Assembly: GCA_004356985.1 (NCBI GenBank)
Contig: SMXQ01000018.1
Location: 1 to 38,143, forward strand
Reading direction: 5' to 3'
Origin: Alphaproteobacteria bacterium
Lineage (GTDB): Bacteria; Pseudomonadota; Alphaproteobacteria; SMXQ01
Length of the DNA: 38,143 nt
Shown: in pieces, positions 32,958 to 38,143 of the stretch
How the letters are laid out: every line of letters begins with the position of its first letter
Position numbering within the stretch: position 1 is the first letter of the stretch
Program-made: the position numbers and the translations under genes
The notes under the pieces: generated by a model
Seen by the model: the letters and a program-made list of their open reading frames with translations, nothing else
Database searches by the model: none
Told to the model about the DNA's origin: nothing

Positions 32958-35837
32958 TCAGTGGACTTCGGCCCAGCTGGCGCCGATCCCGGTCTCGACC
33001 ACCAGAGGAACCGAAAGGTTCACCGCCGGGAAAGGCGCGTCGGCCATCACCTTGGCGACCAATTGGGCGGTGGCCTCGGCCTCGGCCTCGGGCACCTCGA
33101 AGATCAGCTCGTCATGAACCTGAAGCAGCATCACCGCGCCCAGGTTGTTTGCCTCGAGCGCCGGCGGCACCCGGATCATGGCGCGCTTGATGATGTCGGC
33201 CGCGGCGCCCTGCAAGGGCGCGTTGATGGCCGCCCGTTCGGCGAACGCCTTGTGGGGTCCCTTGGCGGCAATCCCCGGCGTGTGCACGCGGCGCCCGAAG
33301 ATGGTGGTCACATAACCCTGTTCGCGGGCCAAGGCCTTGGTGTCTTCCATGTAGTCCCTGATGCCGGGATAGCGCTGGAAATAGGCCTCGATATAGTTTT
33401 TTGCATCGTGCTGGGGGATCCCCAGTTGGCGGGCCAGGCCGAACGGGGAAATGCCGTAGATGATGCCGAAATTGATGGCTTTGGCCGAGCGCCGGGTCGC
33501 CGCGTCCATTCGATCCAGCGGCACGCCGAATATTTCCGAGGCGGTCAGCGCGTGAATGTCGGCGCCATCGCGGAACGCCTCCTTCAACGCCGTGATGTCG
33601 GCCACGTGGGCTAAAAGGCGAAGTTCGATCTGGGAATAATCGGCCGAGATCAGCTTGGCGCCGTCCCGGGCGATGAAGGCGGCGCGGATCTTGCGCCCTT
33701 CCTCGGTGCGCACGGGGATGTTCTGCAGGTTGGGATCGGTCGATGACAGCCGCCCGGTGGAGGCGACGGCCATGGCATAGGACGTATGCACGCGCCCGGT
33801 GTCGGGGTTGATCTGCTTTTGCAGGGCGTCGGTATAGGTCGAGCGCAGCTTGGCGATCTGGCGCCAGTCGAGCACCCGGGCGGGCAGATCAAAGCCCTGG
33901 GCGGCGAGGCCTTCCAGCACGTCGGCGCCGGTCGACCAGGCCCCGGCCTTGCCCTTCTTGCCGCCGGGGAGTCCCATGTCCTCGAACAAGATCTCGCCCA
34001 ACTGCTTGGGGCTGCCGACGTTGAATTCGCGGCCGGCGAGCTTTTGGATCTCGGTCTCCAGCACCCCCAGACGTTTCGCGAAGTCGCGGGACAGCGCCTT
34101 CAGACAATCGGGGTCGACCTTGATGCCGGCCTGCTCCATGGCCACCAGAACCGGGATCAGCGGGCGTTCCATGGTCTCGTAGACCGACGACAGGTGCGCG
34201 GCGATCAGCCTGGGCTTCAAGAGGTCGTGCAGGCGCAGGGTGATGTCGGCATCCTCGGCGGCGTAGTCCCGGGCCACCTGAGGGGGCACCAGGTCGAAGG
34301 TCACCTGTTTCTTGCCAACTCCGCAGACGTCGGAAAACTTGATATTGGTGTGATCGAGATGGCGCGCCGCCAGCTCGTCCAAACCATGGCCGTGCAGGCC
34401 TGCGTCGAGAACGTAGGACAGCACCATGGTGTCGTCGACGGGGGTGATTTCGACGTCGTAACGGGCCAGGATCTCGGTATCGTATTTGATGTTGTGCCCG
34501 ACCTTGAGGACCGAGGGGTCGGCCAGCATGGGGGCCAGCAGCGCCAGGGCGGTGGCGCGATCGATTTGCCCTTCCACCAGGCCGCCGCCGGCGCCGCCCG
34601 CCTGGCCGCCGCCATCGCCCAGATCCAGCGCCCCCTGGGAAACCGCGCCACGGTGGGCGAGCGGGATGTAGCAAGCCTTCCCCGGCTCCAGCGCCAGGGA
34701 AACGCCGACCAATTCCGCCCGTTGGGCATCGAGAGAGGTGGTCTCGGTGTCCACCGCCACCCGGCCCTTTGCCGATGCCGCGGCGATCCAGGCTTCGAGC
34801 ACCGCCTCCTCGGTCACCAGTTCGTAGCTGGACCCGGCTTCGGCCGGTGCCGCGCCGGGGGCGCCGTCTTTCCCCTGGCTCGTTGGCGCGGCCTCGGCCC
34901 CGGCGGTAGCGCCAGCGGCGCCGGTCTCGGCGATCCGGCCGTCGCCGCCGATCTCGCTCATGACCCGGGCGACGATGCGCTCGAATTCCTGGGCGCGCAG
35001 GAACACCAGGAGTTTTTCGTGGTCCGGTTCGCGCTTGGCGAAGTCGCGGTAGCTGCCGGCCCCCGGCACGTCATCCTTGAGGGTCACCAGTTCCAGGGAA
35101 AGCCGCGCCAGGTCGGCGAATTGAAGGAGATTCTCGCGCCGCTTGGGCTGCTTGATCTCCCCCGCCCGGGCCAGCACGGCCTCGAGACCGCCGTATTCGT
35201 TGATCAACTGCGCCGCCGTCTTGACGCCGATGCCGGGCACGCCCGGCACGTTGTCCGTGGCATCGCCGGCCAGGGCCTGCACCTCGGCCACCTTATCCGG
35301 CCCGACGCCGAACTTCTCAACCACCTCCTCGGCGCCGATCCGGGCGTTGCGGATGGGATCGCGCATGGTGACGCGTTCGGTGACCAGTTGCATCATGTCC
35401 TTGTCCGACGACATGATGGTGACCTCGTCGCCAGCCTCGCGCGCCTGGCGGGCATAGGTGGCGATCAGGTCGTCGGCCTCGAAGCCCGGCATCTGGATCG
35501 CCGGAACGTTGAACGCCTCGGTGGCTTCGCGGACCAGGGGGAATTGCGGGATCAGGTCTTCCGGGGGGGGCGGCCGGTTGGCCTTGTAGTCGGGGTAGAT
35601 ATCGTTGCGGAAGGTCTTGCGCGCGGCATCGAAGATGACGGCGATGTAATCGGCGTCGGTGTCGTCCAGCAGCTTCATGAGCATGTTGCAAAAGCCGTAC
35701 ACGGCATTGACCCGCGTGCCGTCGGAGCGGGTCAGGTTGGTCTTGAGCCCGTAATAGGCGCGGAAGATGTATCCCGAGCCGTCGACCAGGAACAAGTGGC
35801 GGGGCTTGCCCCCGCCGCCGTTTCCCGCCGCGTTCAA
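32958..35837 (-). CDS. polA: DNA polymerase I
   Basis: 959 residues with all three domains. The 5'-3' nuclease starts at FLVDGSGYIFRAYY and includes FEADDLIATYARQ. The 3'-5' proofreading domain is active-looking (VAVDTETTSLDAQ). The polymerase has motif A DYSQIELRLLAHV, motif B RRSAKAINFGIIYG and motif C QVHDELIFEV. A glycine-rich insert (about 34570-34625) and a Gly/Ala-rich linker between the nuclease domains are unusual but not disruptive. It removes primers and fills repair gaps. Start is TTG 35837, overlapping the stop of the zinc-finger gene by 4 bases (TTGA). Confidence 0.97.
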   Translation of the reverse strand: MNAAGNGGGGKPRHLFLVDGSGYIFRAYYGLKTNLTRSDGTRVNAVYGFCNMLMKLLDDTDADYIAVIFDAARKTFRNDIYPDYKANRPPPPEDLIPQFPLVREATEAFNVPAIQMPGFEADDLIATYARQAREAGDEVTIMSSDKDMMQLVTERVTMRDPIRNARIGAEEVVEKFGVGPDKVAEVQALAGDATDNVPGVPGIGVKTAAQLINEYGGLEAVLARAGEIKQPKRRENLLQFADLARLSLELVTLKDDVPGAGSYRDFAKREPDHEKLLVFLRAQEFERIVARVMSEIGGDGRIAETGAAGATAGAEAAPTSQGKDGAPGAAPAEAGSSYELVTEEAVLEAWIAAASAKGRVAVDTETTSLDAQRAELVGVSLALEPGKACYIPLAHRGAVSQGALDLGDGGGQAGGAGGGLVEGQIDRATALALLAPMLADPSVLKVGHNIKYDTEILARYDVEITPVDDTMVLSYVLDAGLHGHGLDELAARHLDHTNIKFSDVCGVGKKQVTFDLVPPQVARDYAAEDADITLRLHDLLKPRLIAAHLSSVYETMERPLIPVLVAMEQAGIKVDPDCLKALSRDFAKRLGVLETEIQKLAGREFNVGSPKQLGEILFEDMGLPGGKKGKAGAWSTGADVLEGLAAQGFDLPARVLDWRQIAKLRSTYTDALQKQINPDTGRVHTSYAMAVASTGRLSSTDPNLQNIPVRTEEGRKIRAAFIARDGAKLISADYSQIELRLLAHVADITALKEAFRDGADIHALTASEIFGVPLDRMDAATRRSAKAINFGIIYGISPFGLARQLGIPQHDAKNYIEAYFQRYPGIRDYMEDTKALAREQGYVTTIFGRRVHTPGIAAKGPHKAFAERAAINAPLQGAAADIIKRAMIRVPPALEANNLGAVMLLQVHDELIFEVPEAEAEATAQLVAKVMADAPFPAVNLSVPLVVETGIGASWAEVH

Positions 35838-36007
35838 TGGCCGCCGCCGGGCTGAACGCCCTCGGCCAGAACATAGCGGCGGCCGCAATAGGGGCAGTCC
35901 ACCTCACCCCCGGGGCCGAGGTTGAGATAAACCAGCGGATGGCCGAGGGTTCCCCCGTCGCAGCCGACCGTGGTGTCCTCTACCGTGATGGTTTCAACGG
36001 GGTCCAT
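35834..36007 (-). CDS. Small zf-CHCC zinc-finger protein, NDUFS6-like
   Basis: 57 residues. The pattern is Cys-x6-His-P-x2-Tyr followed by CPYCGRRYVL: three cysteines and one histidine bind zinc. This is the zf-CHCC family, related to the NDUFS6 accessory subunit of respiratory complex I and widespread in alphaproteobacteria. ATG 36007 gives MDPVETITVEDTTVGCDG; longer upstream frames have no family character. TTGA overlap couples it with polA, an association without a known functional reason. Confidence 0.88.
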   Translation of the reverse strand: MDPVETITVEDTTVGCDGGTLGHPLVYLNLGPGGEVDCPYCGRRYVLAEGVQPGGGH

Positions 36008-36074
36008 GGCGCCTCTGCTTGCGGATCCGGGTTGGCGGTTGGGGAACGGGCGTGTTGACCGTCGCGACCCTGCG

Positions 36075-36102
36075 ATGATACCGATTGCCCCACCTCTTTC
36101 AA
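36075..36102 (-). promoter_or_regulatory. Promoter of the zinc-finger/polA transcript
   Basis: On the minus strand TTGAAA (plus 36097-36102), 16 bases, TATCAT (plus 36075-36080). Each hexamer has one or two mismatches. It lies in the 234-base divergent gap before the hydrolase gene and leaves about 60 bases of leader. No equally good plus-strand promoter was seen for the hydrolase. Confidence 0.5.
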
Positions 36103-36241
36103 CCGCGAGAAAGCATCCGTCCATGCCCGTCTTTCGCCGCCACGACCACCAAGGCAATGGGTGCAAATGCGCGCCCAGCGGCGCCCGACGCCGTCACCAT
36201 CCGGGGGCGCGCCAGCCACGGAATGGAACGGGCGGGTGCCC

Positions 36242-37258
36242 ATGACGCGTCCTGACCGGACGGCGCGGCGGCGCTGGGCGGCCTGGGGTTGCCTGGTCGC
36301 CGGCCTGGCGCTTGGCGCCTGCGCGCCCAGGCTGCAATTGAGCGGGCCGATGACCGGCGAGGCGCGCATCATCGGCGAGCACCTAATCGCCCGCGACGGC
36401 GCCCGCCTGCCGCTTCGGCGATGGGGACCGGAGGCGAATAAGCCCTGGGCGGTGCTGGTGGCGCTGCACGGCTTCAACGATTATTCCAACGCCTTCGACG
36501 CCGCCGCCCGCTATTGGGCGAAGCAAGGGGTGGTGACCTACGCCATCGACCAGCGCGGCTTTGGGGGGGCGCCCGAGGTCGGCCTGTGGGCCGGCATCGA
36601 CGCCATGGTGGCCGATCTCCGGGCGCTGGCCGCCACTGTGCGCAAGCGCCATCCGGGGCTGCCCGTCCATGTCATCGGCGACTCCATGGGCGCCGCCGTC
36701 GCCATGGTGAGCCTGGCGCGGCACCCCGGGGACGCCATCGACGGCGCCGTCCTGGTGGCGCCCGCGGTGTGGGGACGCCGCCACCTGGGGGCCATCAAAA
36801 GCGGCGCGCTGTGGCTCGCCGCCCATAGCGTGCCCTGGCTCACGCTGACCCCCGAGGGGCTGGATATCCAGGCCTCGGACAACGTGGCGATGCTGCGCGC
36901 GCTGGGCCAGGACGCAGCCATCATCAAGGAGACGCGGATCGACGCCATCTGGGGCATGGTGAACCTCATGGACGCCGCCTTCGCCGCCGCCGACAAGATC
37001 GAAGCCCCGCTGCTTCTGCTTTACGGCGCCAAGGACGAGGTGATCCCCAAGCGGCCCACGGCCGAGGTGCTGGACAAGGTGTTGGCCTTGGGCCGGGCGC
37101 GGGCGGCCTATTACGCCGATGGCTATCACATGCTGCTGCGCGATTTGCGCGCCGAGGCGGTGCTCGGCGACGTCCTGGCCTGGATCAAGGACCACCGCGC
37201 GGCCCTGCCGTCGGGCGCCGAGGCCCGGGCCCGGGAATGGCTGGAAAAAGCCGACTGA
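36242..37258 (+). CDS. Lipoprotein alpha/beta hydrolase, lysophospholipase/monoacylglycerol lipase-like
   Basis: 338 residues. An Arg-rich N-terminus, a hydrophobic stretch and the lipobox LGAC (24-27) predict lipidation at Cys27. The alpha/beta-hydrolase core has VALHGFNDYS as oxyanion region, nucleophile Ser148 in GDSMG, Asp265 in YGAKDEVI and His296 in DGYHMLLRD, the order of serine aminopeptidase S33/monoacylglycerol lipase enzymes. A lid-like segment (about 175-235) fits lipid substrates. The protein is probably anchored in the periplasm or on the outer membrane. ATG 36242 is the start because it positions the signal peptide. Confidence 0.9.
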   Translation: MTRPDRTARRRWAAWGCLVAGLALGACAPRLQLSGPMTGEARIIGEHLIARDGARLPLRRWGPEANKPWAVLVALHGFNDYSNAFDAAARYWAKQGVVTYAIDQRGFGGAPEVGLWAGIDAMVADLRALAATVRKRHPGLPVHVIGDSMGAAVAMVSLARHPGDAIDGAVLVAPAVWGRRHLGAIKSGALWLAAHSVPWLTLTPEGLDIQASDNVAMLRALGQDAAIIKETRIDAIWGMVNLMDAAFAAADKIEAPLLLLYGAKDEVIPKRPTAEVLDKVLALGRARAAYYADGYHMLLRDLRAEAVLGDVLAWIKDHRAALPSGAEARAREWLEKAD

Positions 37259-37381
37259 CCGCACCCGATATCGCTGCCGGTCCTGGGCTCACGCCGATAT
37301 CCCCTTTAGATCATTATCTTATTTTAATTTCTTTCGGTCACCCTGGGGGGCTCGCATGGGGGGCTTCGAAAGGAAGCCGCA
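37259..37381 (+). promoter_or_regulatory. AT-rich leader before the pentapeptide-repeat gene
   Basis: The 123-base gap contains an AT-rich stretch (37305-37336, including ATTATCTTATTTTAATTT), conspicuous in this GC-rich window and likely to hold the promoter of the pentapeptide gene. I could not fix a clear -35/-10 pair. Confidence 0.3.
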
Positions 37382-38143
37382 ATGACGCCGCAGGAAATCA
37401 ACGCGGTTCTCCTCGACCACGAAAAATGGGTGCGCCACGAGCCCGGCGGCAAACGCGCCAACCTGGCCTTGCAAGAGCTCTACGGCATGGCCCTGACCGG
37501 CGCCAACCTTGCGCAGATAAAGCTGACCGGCGCGGATCTCACCCACAGCTCGCTTGATGGCGCCGACCTGAGCGAGGCAGACCTTTTCGCCACCAACTTT
37601 ACCAATTGCGACCTGAAGACCGCCAATCTCTCCGGCGCGGACCTGCGCGGCGCCTGCCTGCGCGACGCCGACCTGACCGGCGCCTGCATGGCCGGCACGG
37701 ACCTGCGCGAGGGCAACCTGATGGCCCTCTCCGAGGACAAAAAGGAACTCGAGCTCTTGATCAGGGAAATCGTCGCGGTCGACCTCTGCCAGGTGAATCT
37801 GCGCGGCGCCAAGCTGTCGGGAAGGTTGCTCGTCAATGCCAACATCCTGCAGACCGATCTCACCGATGCCAGCCTGCGCGGGGTCGACCTGACGGGGGCC
37901 GATCTCAGCGGTTCGAACCTCAACGGCGCCGATATATCCGGTGCCGTGCTGACCGGCGCGAACCTCGCCGGGGTCTCCCTCATGGGGGCCAACCTGGCCG
38001 GCGCCATCCTCACCAACGTCGATTTGTCTTCCGCGAACCTGGCGGGATGCGACCTCAGCTTCGTCGACCTATCCACCGTCGCCTTGGAAAACGCGGTTTA
38101 CCTTCGGGCGCCCGAAAACCTTTCCCCGTCCATTCAGGAAATC
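37382..38143 (+). CDS. Pentapeptide-repeat protein, 3' end beyond the window
   Basis: 254 codons are open from ATG 37382 to the window end without a stop. AAAGGAAG lies just upstream. A short N-terminal helix (EINAVLLDHEKWVRHEPGGKR) precedes about 13 A(D/N)LxX quintets. A helical break of about 20 residues follows (near 37735-37785, EDKKELELLIREI), then a second block of about 19 quintets (e.g. ADLSGSNLNGADISG). This should fold as two right-handed beta-helix stacks. Some relatives carry a C-terminal PilZ domain; that part is not visible here. Biochemical function is unknown. Confidence 0.9.
   Translation, partial: MTPQEINAVLLDHEKWVRHEPGGKRANLALQELYGMALTGANLAQIKLTGADLTHSSLDGADLSEADLFATNFTNCDLKTANLSGADLRGACLRDADLTGACMAGTDLREGNLMALSEDKKELELLIREIVAVDLCQVNLRGAKLSGRLLVNANILQTDLTDASLRGVDLTGADLSGSNLNGADISGAVLTGANLAGVSLMGANLAGAILTNVDLSSANLAGCDLSFVDLSTVALENAVYLRAPENLSPSIQEI

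Noticed and set aside
36008-36166. Longer N-terminus of the zinc-finger protein (open to 36166)
   Set aside because: The added residues lack family character and the frame overlaps the promoter candidate; ATG 36007 gives the expected short protein.
1-38143. tRNA, rRNA, CRISPR arrays, insertion sequences, prophage or toxin-antitoxin genes
   Set aside because: The gaps are all shorter than 300 bases, and none shows cloverleaf, regularly spaced repeats, transposase motifs or terminal inverted repeats by eye.

Overview
The window is about 38 kb of GC-rich, densely coded bacterial chromosome. Gene content and order point to an alphaproteobacterium, probably a Rhodospirillales-like lineage. The markers are a ChvI/ChvG two-component pair fused to a short HprK/RapZ/EIIA/HPr regulatory PTS block, a DivL-type kinase with a tyrosine acceptor next to ahcY, AddAB instead of RecBCD, an NDUFS6-like zinc-finger protein, and the trpFBA-accD-folC block. 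Many genes overlap by GTGA, ATGA or TTGA and several start with GTG or TTG. I saw no rRNA, tRNA, CRISPR array, transposase or phage gene. The lineage is inference; no marker phylogeny could be run.

Layout. (1) 1-9735, plus strand: 3' end of cmk, then rpsA, sppA, ihfB, lapA, pyrF, trpF, trpB, trpA, accD and folC, covering translation, pyrimidine and tryptophan synthesis, lipid precursor supply and folate. (2) 9763-13262, minus strand: pckA, then an apparent cobalt/nickel uptake operon transcribed as NicO-type permease, cbtB, cbtA. (3) 13544-18177, plus strand: chvI, chvG, hprK, rapZ, an EIIA(Man)-type gene and ptsH, a signalling unit with no sugar permease. (4) 18399-31657, plus strand: ahcY, a DivL-like PAS kinase, tsaE, amgK, murU, addB, addA and trxA. 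(5) 31720-36007, minus strand: an MFS transporter, polA and a small zinc-finger gene. (6) 36242-38143, plus strand: a lipoprotein alpha/beta hydrolase, and a pentapeptide-repeat gene that runs off the right edge.

How the genes work together. ChvG/ChvI, HprK and the phosphocarriers form an envelope- and carbon-sensing network that in relatives sits beside pckA; here a cobalt/nickel operon separates pckA from chvI. AmgK and MurU recycle cell-wall sugars to UDP-MurNAc. AddA and AddB form one helicase-nuclease for double-strand break repair.

The least expected sequence features are perfect short tandem duplications: four 14-bp units in the rpsA leader, two 12-bp units between lapA and pyrF, three 11-bp units directly upstream of the predicted cobalt/nickel promoter, and a 15-bp in-frame duplication in addB. 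Also notable are the Tyr-for-His change in the DivL-like protein and the NicO-CbtB-CbtA gene combination. Most of the window is conserved housekeeping DNA, and I do not see a clearly new multi-gene defence or biosynthetic system.
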